The notes under the pieces are model-generated. The model was given only the letters and a program-made list of their open reading frames with translations. It did no database searches and was not told the origin of the DNA. From the NCBI GenBank assembly GCA_028717165.1, contig JAQUOK010000186.1:1-6500 (forward strand): 6,500 bases of DNA, in the 5' to 3' direction. Origin of the DNA: Victivallaceae bacterium. Lineage in GTDB: Bacteria; Verrucomicrobiota; Lentisphaeria; Victivallales; Victivallaceae. This document shows, piece by piece, positions 1 to 6,258 of this stretch (the stretch's first letter is position 1; each line of letters starts with the position of its first letter). A program made the position numbers and the translations under genes.

Positions 1-1
1 A

Positions 2-12
2 TGATTTTCTCC
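2..12 (-). promoter_or_regulatory. Possible Shine-Dalgarno for a gene off the left edge
   Basis: Read on the minus strand, GGAG (12-9) is followed by six bases and then AT at positions 2-1. If the next base outside the window is G, this would be an ATG with ideal spacing. It would be the next gene of the same minus-strand operon, beginning 63 bp after the permease remnant stops. The start codon itself cannot be seen, so this is a suggestion only. Confidence 0.3.
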
Positions 13-65
13 GTAATCTTCGACATACAGTCTAAAGTCATAAAAATTTCCAAAGCATTACAATC

Positions 66-197
66 TTATTTCATGGACGGAATGATAATCCCGCGCAAAA
101 TGATTTTCTGGCAGGAAAGAAACAGAATAAGCGTCGGAACAGATGCAATCACAAACCCGGCACTGACAATCCAAGGGGAATTTTTCCACCACACGGC
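66..197 (-). pseudogene. 3' remnant of a MalG-type sugar ABC transporter permease
   Basis: The minus strand encodes 43 residues ending in a TAA stop at 68-66. The segment SAGFVIASVPTLILFLSCQK followed by IILRGIIIPSMK matches the end of carbohydrate ABC permeases of the MalG/LacG type. In that family a last membrane helix (AG..IA..PTL..F) is followed by a short QR-x-x-x-x-G-x-x-x-x-x-K tail. The intact proteins are about 270-300 residues, so roughly 85 percent is missing. The frame runs a few codons into the end of the GntR gene before a stop, and no convincing start or ribosome site is present. I read it as a broken gene whose 5' part was lost when the GntR gene became its neighbour. It shows that a sugar ABC transporter operon once ran through here. 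Family identity is fairly sure; non-function is inferred from the missing length. Confidence 0.65.
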
Positions 198-198
198 T

Positions 199-1410
199 TT
201 AACTACCGAGCGTATGTTCGCCTATTTCCGGCTCCCTGATGCTCCCGCTTATTTTCACCGGCAAAACCGGCAATGCCTTCCCTATCATTCTGTTCCAGAG
301 AATATCGATAAGGGTTTTGCTGACAACTCTTACCGGTATTTCATAACGTATTACAGGAGCTCCGTAATGATGAACTATTCCCTTGTTAGCCATAGTGACA
401 ATCCGGAGCTGCTCCGGAATTTTGATCTTTTTACTCACAAGGGCAAGAACCACTGCACGGGTGGCAATATCATCCGGAATAATCAGCACTTCCGGCCACC
501 TTTTATGGGTCTGCCAGTATTTGATCAATTCCATGGTCTTATAGTAAACAGCTTCCTCCATAAGGGAACCGGTAGACCTGGAAAGTCCTTGTATTTGGTG
601 AATCTCGAATTGAGAAAGAAGCAGCTTGGGGATGACGGATTTGACACTTTCGATATCCTGATTGTAAACGGGGTCAGACTCGATAGTTCGGAGATAAACG
701 ACTTTTTTCAGTCCCTGCCGATGAAGAAATTCCAAAGTTTCCCTCATAAAGTCGGCAAAATCCAGAACAACATCGGATTTCTGCAAATTTGCTCCAAACC
801 TAACCGCCGGCAGAGCCAGTCCGTTAATTTCAATATTCAGTTGGCTGCTTAATTGCTCGCTAATCTTGATAACGCCGCGAAATGAATAATTACGCAGATC
901 ATTGACCAAATGCTGATATGTAAACGAGGTCTGTAAATCGGGCTCCTGCCGTAACTTGTTCAACCCGTCGTAAACCCGGAAAGACCAATGATGCTCCTTC
1001 AGGGTCATTATCTCATCATGAATGGAATTAATCAGGTTCCGGTAAAGGTAGGCGGTCTCATCCATCAAATCCGGCCCGACTAAAATACCGATTAACACTT
1101 TTTCGGTAGGAGGCCTGACAAAGCTGCCCTTTTTGCGTTTACGGTCAATCAAGCCCTGGGAGGCCAGATAACCCATTGCTTTGTGAATGACCATGCCGCT
1201 GACGTTACAAAGCCGGGCCAATTCAATATCCGTCGGCAGACGGCCGTTTTGCCCAAGTTTTCCTTCTTCTATTTGAAGCCGCAGGAATTGACTGACCTGC
1301 ATATACAAAGGAAGTGCGGTCTGAAATGACGGCCTTGAATATCCTTTCGGAGAAGCCGAATGCCTATTATCCAAATTACAATTGCTGTTTTTCAAGTACT
1401 GATCTGCCAT
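199..1410 (-). CDS. GntR-family regulator with LacI/AraR-like sensor domain
   Basis: This 403-residue protein is a cytoplasmic DNA-binding regulator. Residues about 33-98 form a GntR winged helix: LPLYMQVSQFLRLQIEEG, then RLPTDIELARLCNVSG, then YLASQGLIDRKRKKGSFV. Residues about 104-395 resemble the periplasmic-binding-protein-like sensor of LacI and AraR regulators, starting at KVLIGILVGPDL and finishing with the typical SIREPE near the end, so the gene appears complete. The ATG at 1410 is preceded by GGGA at a spacing of five bases and lies about 20 bases after the predicted transcription start, giving a very short leader. It diverges from the metallohydrolase-mannosidase operon and has the same 47-bp promoter arm, which suggests autoregulation plus control of that operon. 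The effector is not readable from sequence; a mannose-containing sugar is a guess from the neighbours. The first 25 or so residues are a polar extension of unknown role. Its 3' end abuts the permease remnant. Confidence 0.9.
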   Translation of the reverse strand: MADQYLKNSNCNLDNRHSASPKGYSRPSFQTALPLYMQVSQFLRLQIEEGKLGQNGRLPTDIELARLCNVSGMVIHKAMGYLASQGLIDRKRKKGSFVRPPTEKVLIGILVGPDLMDETAYLYRNLINSIHDEIMTLKEHHWSFRVYDGLNKLRQEPDLQTSFTYQHLVNDLRNYSFRGVIKISEQLSSQLNIEINGLALPAVRFGANLQKSDVVLDFADFMRETLEFLHRQGLKKVVYLRTIESDPVYNQDIESVKSVIPKLLLSQFEIHQIQGLSRSTGSLMEEAVYYKTMELIKYWQTHKRWPEVLIIPDDIATRAVVLALVSKKIKIPEQLRIVTMANKGIVHHYGAPVIRYEIPVRVVSKTLIDILWNRMIGKALPVLPVKISGSIREPEIGEHTLGS

Positions 1411-1420
1411 TATTATCCCA

Positions 1421-1446
1421 TATAATCTACTATAAAGTATACGAAT
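1421..1446 (-). promoter_or_regulatory. Candidate operator sequences at the GntR gene promoter
   Basis: Two symmetric elements lie inside the arm. GTATAC (1437-1442) overlaps the -10 box and sits within ATTCGTATAC. This loosely resembles the half-site of the AraR operator (ATTTGTACGTACAAAT), and AraR has the same GntR plus LacI-like architecture. TATAGTAGATTATA (1421-1434) is an imperfect palindrome with five of seven pairs matching, over the expected transcription start. Either would let a bound regulator block RNA polymerase. Choosing between them is not possible from this window. Confidence 0.35.
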
Positions 1447-1462
1447 GTAATTAAAAAGTCAA
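1436..1462 (-). promoter_or_regulatory. Promoter of the GntR regulator gene
   Basis: On the minus strand, TTGACT (1462-1457) and TATACT (1441-1436) each match five of six sigma-70 consensus bases and are separated by 15 bp. This spacing is shorter than the usual 17 and would suit a regulated promoter. Initiation would fall near 1429, about 20 bases before the ATG. The same promoter is present, inverted, at 1792-1818. Confidence 0.6.
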
Positions 1463-1604
1463 GCTTGTTTAAAAAAATAACTGTTCTTTCCGATTTTTCT
1501 TCGGCAACGTGATTAGCTTTTTCCCTGTCCCCTGCGCCGGTTTGATGACTGCCCGGCCAGTAAATAAAAATCTGCATCAGTTTTCGTCCGCAACCGTTTA
1601 CCTT

Positions 1605-1627
1605 ACTGTACAGTTTATACTGTTCAG
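1605..1627. promoter_or_regulatory. ACTGTACAGT palindrome plus a second ACTGTTCAG copy
   Basis: ACTGTACAGT (1605-1614) is a perfect 10-bp palindrome. ACTGTTCAG (1619-1627) repeats its first nine bases with one change, offset by 14 bp. The pair lies almost at the midpoint (1627) between the two inverted arms. It could be a tandem binding site for a regulator serving both promoters. The spacing does not fit a LexA box. No protein is assigned. Confidence 0.3.
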
Positions 1628-1690
1628 GTTGATCTTTTAACCTTTGATTTGTTACATAAGGATATTTCCTCTAGATGTAGCTGAACGCCC

Positions 1691-1725
1691 CTGTCCCCGG
1701 GGATGCACGGCTGGGGACAGCCGTG
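1691..1725. repeat. GC-rich segment able to form two alternative hairpins
   Basis: CTGTCCCC (1691-1698) pairs perfectly with GGGGACAG (1713-1720) across a 14-base loop. CACGGCTG (1706-1713) pairs perfectly with CAGCCGTG (1718-1725) across a four-base GGGA loop, which is a GNRA-type tetraloop. The two stems share bases and exclude each other. No run of T follows, so it is not an intrinsic terminator. It stands out from the AT-rich surroundings and resembles a REP-like intergenic palindrome. Confidence 0.5.
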
Positions 1726-1789
1726 GCTGCCGGGTGAAATTACCATTCCCTGCCGGTAACTGTTTTTTCACAGATATTTTTCGAACAGG

Positions 1790-1836
1790 GCTTGACTTTT
1801 TAATTACATTCGTATACTTTATAGTAGATTATATGG
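1790..1836 (+). repeat. Right arm of a 47-bp perfect inverted repeat
   Basis: This is the exact reverse complement of 1418-1464. It carries the same promoter, now pointing toward the metallohydrolase gene 113 bp downstream. A full 47-bp identity is more than a promoter and operator need, so recent duplication or gene conversion is likelier than convergent selection. Confidence 0.95.
1792..1818 (+). promoter_or_regulatory. Promoter of the metallohydrolase-mannosidase operon
   Basis: TTGACT (1792-1797) and TATACT (1813-1818) are separated by 15 bp, identical to the promoter of the divergent regulator. Initiation near 1825 would give a leader of about 125 bases before the ATG at 1950. The GTATAC core (1812-1817) and the imperfect palindrome at 1820-1833 are the likely operator positions, as in the left arm. 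Confidence 0.6.
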
Positions 1837-1949
1837 AATTAATGGTGGCTGGCTTAAAATAAGCTTTACTGCTTACCAATGGCAGAGCCGGCAGATAAAT
1901 CGAGTATTTTTCCGAGATTTTAAAAAGATAAAATCAAAGTGGAGTCAAA
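1837..1949 (+). promoter_or_regulatory. Leader of the catabolic operon with mini-ORF and small hairpin
   Basis: The leader begins with an ATG at 1842 encoding only MVAGLK before TAA (1860-1862). Its stop lies in a small hairpin, GCTTA (1852-1856) pairing with TAAGC (1860-1864) across AAA. The distance from the repeat arm to this ATG (five bases) resembles the distance to the GntR start on the other side (seven bases). The true ribosome site is GGAG at 1941-1944, five bases before ATG 1950. Whether the mini-ORF is translated is unknown. Confidence 0.3.
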
Positions 1950-2996
1950 ATGTGGTATAAAGGTTTCACGCATTACCATACAAGTTTTAACTATCCGGAT
2001 CAATCAAAGGTTTCGCCGGAAGAGCTGGCATGTGACCTGAAGAAGTTGGACGTATCATTCGCCTTCTGTGCGGGAGATCACGGTGATGCTTTGGGGAATA
2101 ACTACTGGGGTTTGGATGTGAGGGAATTTGAAGCATACAGAAATGCCTGTCTTTCTCAAAATAACCGGGATAGTTTTGTGTTCATTCCGACTCCCGAAAC
2201 ACATTTAATGTTTCCTCCGTTTACGGAAAGACATGAACACCATAGCTGCATCCCGATAGTGGATTATCTGCCGGAACTCGATCTCCCCGAAAGCAGAGCT
2301 CTGGCGGCATCCTATACGAAAAACGTTTCCCGGTTCATTGCCGAACTCCATGAACATGACGCCCCCCTGACTTTGAATCACCCGTATCTTTCCATCAATT
2401 CCTGTTTTTCCGCCCCCGATCCGCGGTCGGCAGCCGTACTTCAGCAATGCGATTACCTTGAATTGTTTACGATCGATCACCCGGATTTTTTCCGCAGTGA
2501 CTTCGACTTATATCTGAAATTACTTTCCCGCCGGGATTCTTCCATGATGGCCTGTTCCGCCGGGGTGGATAATGCGCTGACGCCGCAGCGACTGCCTTCG
2601 GCTGAAAACAGAATCATTCCCTGCACCTATCTCCAGACCGCGGACGGGCTCAGCATGAAAAGCATTATGGACGCCTGGAAGGAGCGAAGATCTTATGCCG
2701 TATACGGCAGCCTGTATTTGGAAGCAATAACCCCGGTACCTTCAACCGCCATCATTGAGGCCGTAAAAAATCCAAGCCTGGCCCTGACGGTTAAAAATCT
2801 GAGCGACAGAAAAATAACGGAAATGGAAATATATCGGAACGGACTGAAAATCTATGCAGAACCGATTAAGCAGAAGAATAAATACCGCATTAACTGGAGG
2901 GATGAAGCTCCGGTGAACGGAGAAAATCATTATGTCATTCATATTGCGGGTGAAAACGAACACCTGGTTACTTCTCCGATAAATTATTTTTGTTGA
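1950..2996 (+). CDS. PHP-superfamily metallohydrolase, CehA/McbA-like
   Basis: This 348-residue protein has a PHP-type metal-dependent hydrolase domain over residues about 5-240. Visible metal-site motifs are H8-x-H10, D43-H44 in CAGDHGD, E83 in TPETH, H144 in LTLNHP and D207 in SAGVD. The last motif is normally D-x-H, but here it reads D-N-A, so one ligand seems changed. Residues about 260-348 look like the small beta-domain common at the end of CehA/McbA proteins (MEIYRNGLKIY, then SPINYF). Family members hydrolyse phosphoesters or other esters; the substrate here is unknown. No signal peptide or membrane segment is seen, so it should be cytoplasmic. The ATG at 1950 has GGAG at a spacing of five bases. 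It is the first gene of the operon, followed 89 bp later by the mannosidase, so a role in removing a substituent from a mannoside is a reasonable guess. Confidence 0.75.
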   Translation: MWYKGFTHYHTSFNYPDQSKVSPEELACDLKKLDVSFAFCAGDHGDALGNNYWGLDVREFEAYRNACLSQNNRDSFVFIPTPETHLMFPPFTERHEHHSCIPIVDYLPELDLPESRALAASYTKNVSRFIAELHEHDAPLTLNHPYLSINSCFSAPDPRSAAVLQQCDYLELFTIDHPDFFRSDFDLYLKLLSRRDSSMMACSAGVDNALTPQRLPSAENRIIPCTYLQTADGLSMKSIMDAWKERRSYAVYGSLYLEAITPVPSTAIIEAVKNPSLALTVKNLSDRKITEMEIYRNGLKIYAEPIKQKNKYRINWRDEAPVNGENHYVIHIAGENEHLVTSPINYFC

Positions 2997-3030
2997 CCAT
3001 ATCGATTATTGGTTGTAAACTTAATTATAT

Positions 3031-3058
3031 GAGCAGATGGAGAAAAATTCCGGTGCTC
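3031..3058 (+). other. Possible intercistronic hairpin before the mannosidase gene
   Basis: GAGCA (3031-3035) can pair with TGCTC (3054-3058), and inside it GGA (3039-3041) with TCC (3049-3051), giving an interrupted stem. There is no following T run, so it is not a terminator. It might protect or adjust expression of the downstream message. The stem is short and may be chance. Confidence 0.25.
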
Positions 3059-3085
3059 GAACTTTAAAAACCTTTGGTAAAAAAT

Positions 3086-5590
3086 ATGACTAAAACTTTA
3101 CATTTGATAGCAAACAGCCATCTTGATCCGGTATGGCTCTGGAGATGGCAGGAGGGAATGAACGAAATAATCCCTACCTGCAGGACCGTACTCGAACTGC
3201 TCGACGAATATCCGGAACTCAAGTATACCAAGGGGGAATCATCGGCTTATGAGCACTTGCAACTGCATGATCCCGATACCTTTAAAAGAATAAAGGCAAT
3301 GGTGAAGCGCGGAAGATGGGAAATCGTCGGCGGCTGGTATAATCAGCCCGATACCGTGTTGAGTGACGGCGAGTCGCTGTTCCGGCAGGCGCGTTACGGA
3401 CAGGAATATTTCGCCAGAGAATTCAACTTCAGAACCGATATCGCTTATCTGGTGGACAGTTTCGGTCAGGCCGGCAGCCTGCCTCAAATCCTCCGGAAAA
3501 CCGGATTCCGGTTTTTTGTTTTCCACCGGCCGCGCCAGGATGAAATGAAGCTTCCCTCACCGCTGTTCAGATGGCAAAGCGCTGCGGACTCGGAAATTAT
3601 TGCGCTGCGCCTGATCGGCGCTTATGCCAACGAAAGAGGCATGCTCCGGGAAAAAATAGAGCTCAATATAAAAGCAATGCCGGATTATTTGAATGACTGG
3701 CCCATACTTTTCGGATTGGGCGATCATGGCGGCGGCATCAGCAGAAAGGATATCGAACATGTTTTCGAATTGCGCGAAATTTTCAAAAAGGACGGCATCG
3801 AACTGATATTTTCTTCGCTGGCGGCTTTTTTCAGCAAAATATCACCCTTATCCGGCCGGCTTCCAGTGTTCCGGGGCGAACTGCTTTACCACGGCCGGGG
3901 GTGCTTAAGCGCCAATTCCAGGATAAAACAGCAGACCTGGAACTTGCGGAAAGCTTTATATGAGGCCGATTTTGCCACGGCGCTGGCAACTGCGGCATCC
4001 GGACCGGAGCGCGGCGCTGGCGCAGAAATGGAAAAAGCCTGGAAAGCATTGCTTTTCAATCAGTTCCATGATATCATCTGCGGTACCTGTTCTCCCGAGC
4101 CATCGGAGGATTCCGAAAAACAGTTATCCGGCGGAATATTTTCGTCCGAAGAAGAGACCAACCGCAGTCTTTTGAAACTGGCTGCTCAGCTGAACACCGA
4201 AGGAGACGGACAGGCCGTGCTCGCCGTCAATCCGCATCCCTGGAAAATCCGGGCGGTATTGCCGGTGGAATTTCTGCTCGATTATCGCCCGTTGAACAAA
4301 ATGCCCGAGGCTTATACCGTAACTGACTGCGCCGGAAAAACGGTTCCGTGTCAGGAAATTCCCGTTACCAGCGTAACGGGAGAATTGCCCTGGAGAAAAA
4401 AAGTGCTGTTCTGCGGCGAACTGCCGCCATGCGGCGCCGGCGTTTTTCACCTGACCCACAGGAAATCACCGGCGGTCCGAAATGGCGGCCCGATAAAAAT
4501 CGAATCTGATTCGGCGGCTAATGAGCAGATCGAAATAACTCCGGATAAAAAATCGGGAGGAATAATGCTCCGCAACCGTACCGGGGTATTGTCTGCCGGG
4601 GAACTGATGGTTTTTGAAGATAAATCGGATACCTGGGCGCATGGCGTGGATAAATTTGAAAATTATTGCGGGCATTTTGAATTCCAGCGCCTTGAATGGA
4701 TTGAAACCGGCCCGGTCCGGGCCGTGATGCGGATCACTTCAAAATACCGGCAATCCACGTTCGTGCAGAATTTTGCCATCTTCGCGGACCGAAGTGCGGT
4801 TTTGTGCCAGGCCGAACTTGACTGGAGGGAAAAATACGCAGTAGCAAAACTTGCCTTCAGCGCCGGGGAAGCAATAAAAACCATTGCGGCGCTCAGGCTT
4901 GCTTCCTGGGAAACGGCGGATTTAAGCGCCGGCGAACTGCCCAACGGGATTTTGCTGCATGCCGCCGATAAGCAGGCCTCCGGTTTCTGTATTTCGTGTC
5001 CGGAAAAGGGAGCTTATGATGTCAAGGCAGAAAAACTTTGTCTTACCGTAGCCCGCTCAAGCCTCTATGCCTGGTACTGGGCCCCTTTGCCGCAAACTCC
5101 CGGCTATCATGAATATCTTGACCAGGGCAGACAGAAGTTCTCCTATACCGTCATCGGTCCGGAAAACTCCTTCAATCCCGAATGGCTGCATGCCGCCTAT
5201 GAAAATTCAATGCCTCCGATAACCATGCTGACTTATCCTCATCAGGGGAGACTGGGCAAGTCCTATTCCCTGTTTGCCATTGACCAACCCGGACTTGTGC
5301 TCTGGACCGCGCAACAGAACGAAAAAGGCCGGGGAATGATTTTCCGCTTCTGGAATTCCAGATCCGAAAAAACCGATTATAAAATAACTTTTTCCGATAG
5401 GCAAGTGAAAACTTTATCGGCACAGCCGGAAGAAACGGTTACTGTATTATGGATAAAAAATAACGAGGGTAGTGTCATGGATCGGCCGTTTGATTATACT
5501 AAAACAATGACGGGAGGGCAGGATTATACCAAAAATGAATGTCAAAACCGGTCGCCTCGCAAAATTAAAATTGGCGCAACTCTGCTATAA
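3086..5590 (+). CDS. GH38 alpha-mannosidase, cytoplasmic
   Basis: This 834-residue enzyme should hydrolyse terminal alpha-linked mannose with a zinc-dependent retaining mechanism. Numbered from the ATG at 3086, the zinc ligands are H12 and D14 in SHLDPVWLW, the nucleophile D124 in [13 protein letters not shown], and H328 in NQFHD. GDHGGG (212-217) is another family signature. The catalytic barrel spans about 1-255. A helical middle domain runs about 258-350, including [15 protein letters not shown] and [17 protein letters not shown]. Beta-domains fill the rest. Length is usual for bacterial GH38 enzymes. No signal peptide is present. An in-frame TTG at 3074 would add four residues, but neither start has a strong ribosome site; I prefer the ATG because the family motif begins within ten residues. 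The last 35 or so residues, after [11 protein letters not shown], do not look like a GH38 ending. It is followed 11 bases later by the pseudopilin gene. Whether the substrate is mannan, an N-glycan or another mannoside cannot be told. Confidence 0.92.
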   Translation: MTKTLHLIANSHLDPVWLWRWQEGMNEIIPTCRTVLELLDEYPELKYTKGESSAYEHLQLHDPDTFKRIKAMVKRGRWEIVGGWYNQPDTVLSDGESLFRQARYGQEYFAREFNFRTDIAYLVDSFGQAGSLPQILRKTGFRFFVFHRPRQDEMKLPSPLFRWQSAADSEIIALRLIGAYANERGMLREKIELNIKAMPDYLNDWPILFGLGDHGGGISRKDIEHVFELREIFKKDGIELIFSSLAAFFSKISPLSGRLPVFRGELLYHGRGCLSANSRIKQQTWNLRKALYEADFATALATAASGPERGAGAEMEKAWKALLFNQFHDIICGTCSPEPSEDSEKQLSGGIFSSEEETNRSLLKLAAQLNTEGDGQAVLAVNPHPWKIRAVLPVEFLLDYRPLNKMPEAYTVTDCAGKTVPCQEIPVTSVTGELPWRKKVLFCGELPPCGAGVFHLTHRKSPAVRNGGPIKIESDSAANEQIEITPDKKSGGIMLRNRTGVLSAGELMVFEDKSDTWAHGVDKFENYCGHFEFQRLEWIETGPVRAVMRITSKYRQSTFVQNFAIFADRSAVLCQAELDWREKYAVAKLAFSAGEAIKTIAALRLASWETADLSAGELPNGILLHAADKQASGFCISCPEKGAYDVKAEKLCLTVARSSLYAWYWAPLPQTPGYHEYLDQGRQKFSYTVIGPENSFNPEWLHAAYENSMPPITMLTYPHQGRLGKSYSLFAIDQPGLVLWTAQQNEKGRGMIFRFWNSRSEKTDYKITFSDRQVKTLSAQPEETVTVLWIKNNEGSVMDRPFDYTKTMTGGQDYTKNECQNRSPRKIKIGATLL

Positions 5591-5604
5591 GGAGATTGAA
5601 AATG
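5588..5604 (+). promoter_or_regulatory. Strong ribosome site that fixes the pseudopilin start
   Basis: AAGGAG (5589-5594) overlaps the mannosidase stop codon and lies seven bases before ATG 5602. The alternative in-frame TTG at 5596 is only one base beyond the GGAG and cannot be used with it. The overlap suggests translational coupling to the mannosidase, and there is no room for a promoter between the two genes. Confidence 0.75.
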
Positions 5605-6258
5605 AAAACTAAAAAAAGTTACAAGTTGTTGCTGGATAATAAGTTCACCCTTATCGAACTCCTAGTCGTGATCGCGATCATCGCTATCCTCGCGTCCATG
5701 TTGCTGCCGGCCCTTAACCGGGCCAGGGAAAAAGCCAAGCAAATCCAATGTAACAGTAATCTGAAGCAGATAGGTTTGGCTACGTTAGTATACGCCGGAG
5801 ATTATAACGGAAGAATTCCTCTCTATTGGGATGACAAAAAGCATTGGTATCAAAGAATAGCGGATAATAATAATATGCAATTCAGCAATATTTGGGTTTG
5901 CCCATCTTGGCCACCTTATACCTATACCAGTGGTGGTCCAACTATTTATGGATTGAACAGATGGCATTCCGGGATGGATATCTATAACATCAGTAATGGT
6001 AAAGGTTATCCCTCACAATGGTGGTGGGCAATGAACATCCGCACCCCAAGTAAAACACCAGTGTTGGCAGACACTATATATGAACGTACACTGGAACAGG
6101 CATATATTTGGTACCATAATTCCGATGCTAAAGGTGAGAGGGCTCTTCATATACGACATTTCAACCAGGTAAATATCTGGTTCGCAGATGGTCATGCCAG
6201 AGGCGTCTTACGTTCTGAGTTACGTGATTATGGAATAACGTATGCATACCCTCCCTAG
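5602..6258 (+). CDS. Type II secretion / type IV pilin-like pseudopilin with H-X9-DG motif
   Basis: This 218-residue protein starts with a 14-residue basic leader ending in K14, then F15-T-L-I-E19[11 protein letters not shown]. This is the prepilin peptidase cleavage and methylation motif with Glu at mature position 5. The residue before cleavage is Lys rather than the classical Gly. A hydrophobic helix (about 17-36) is followed by [14 protein letters not shown] and [10 protein letters not shown], as in DUF1559-type pseudopilins. Near the end, [12 protein letters not shown] is an exact H-X9-DG motif. The middle is rich in Trp and Tyr ([17 protein letters not shown]). It is probably an inner-membrane-anchored pseudopilin exposed to the periplasm. 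Its place behind a cytoplasmic mannosidase suggests a link to glycan uptake or surface display, but no function can be assigned. The 5' end is markedly richer in GC than the middle. Confidence 0.85.
   Translation: MKTKKSYKLLLDNKFTLIELLVVIAIIAILASMLLPALNRAREKAKQIQCNSNLKQIGLATLVYAGDYNGRIPLYWDDKKHWYQRIADNNNMQFSNIWVCPSWPPYTYTSGGPTIYGLNRWHSGMDIYNISNGKGYPSQWWWAMNIRTPSKTPVLADTIYERTLEQAYIWYHNSDAKGERALHIRHFNQVNIWFADGHARGVLRSELRDYGITYAYPP

Larger units (their letters stand above)
1418..1464 (-). repeat. Left arm of a 47-bp perfect inverted repeat
   Basis: The reverse complement of this segment is identical, base for base, to 1790-1836. Identity stops at both ends: the outer flanks (1417 against 1837) and the inner flanks (1465 against 1789) differ. 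The arm ends eight bases before the GntR start codon and contains that gene's predicted promoter. No matching direct repeats flank the pair, so there is no clear target-site duplication. Confidence 0.95.
1465..1789. other. 325-bp spacer between the inverted promoter arms, no gene seen
   Basis: No convincing coding sequence lies here. The one open frame crossing it, plus strand from 1644 to 1862, begins at TTG without a ribosome site and ends by reading through the repeat arm. The spacer holds a palindrome with a nearby half-copy (1605-1627) and a GC-rich hairpin segment (1691-1725). It lies upstream of both outward promoters, so neither promoter would transcribe it. It may carry activator sites or be the interior of a small mobile element. 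Its purpose is not evident. Confidence 0.5.

Noticed and set aside
1..852. A 283-codon plus-strand open frame at the left edge
   Set aside because: It lies antisense to the GntR gene and the permease remnant, both of which have recognisable family motifs. Its own translation shows no recognisable domain.
1589..1602. Possible LacI-family operator around CAACCGTTTA
   Set aside because: Around the central CG only three of the six flanking pairs are symmetric, which is too weak to call.
1606..1627. LexA-type SOS box (CTGT-N8-ACAG)
   Set aside because: The two halves do not have the required spacing and orientation.
1644..1862. A 72-codon plus-strand open frame in the divergent region
   Set aside because: It begins at TTG without a ribosome site, crosses the hairpin segment and reads through the promoter-bearing repeat arm. 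The composition looks like translated intergenic DNA.
5535..5612. A 25-codon frame ([12 protein letters not shown]...) overlapping the mannosidase end and pseudopilin start
   Set aside because: It is short, overlaps two better-supported genes and has no recognisable features, despite a GGGAGG upstream.
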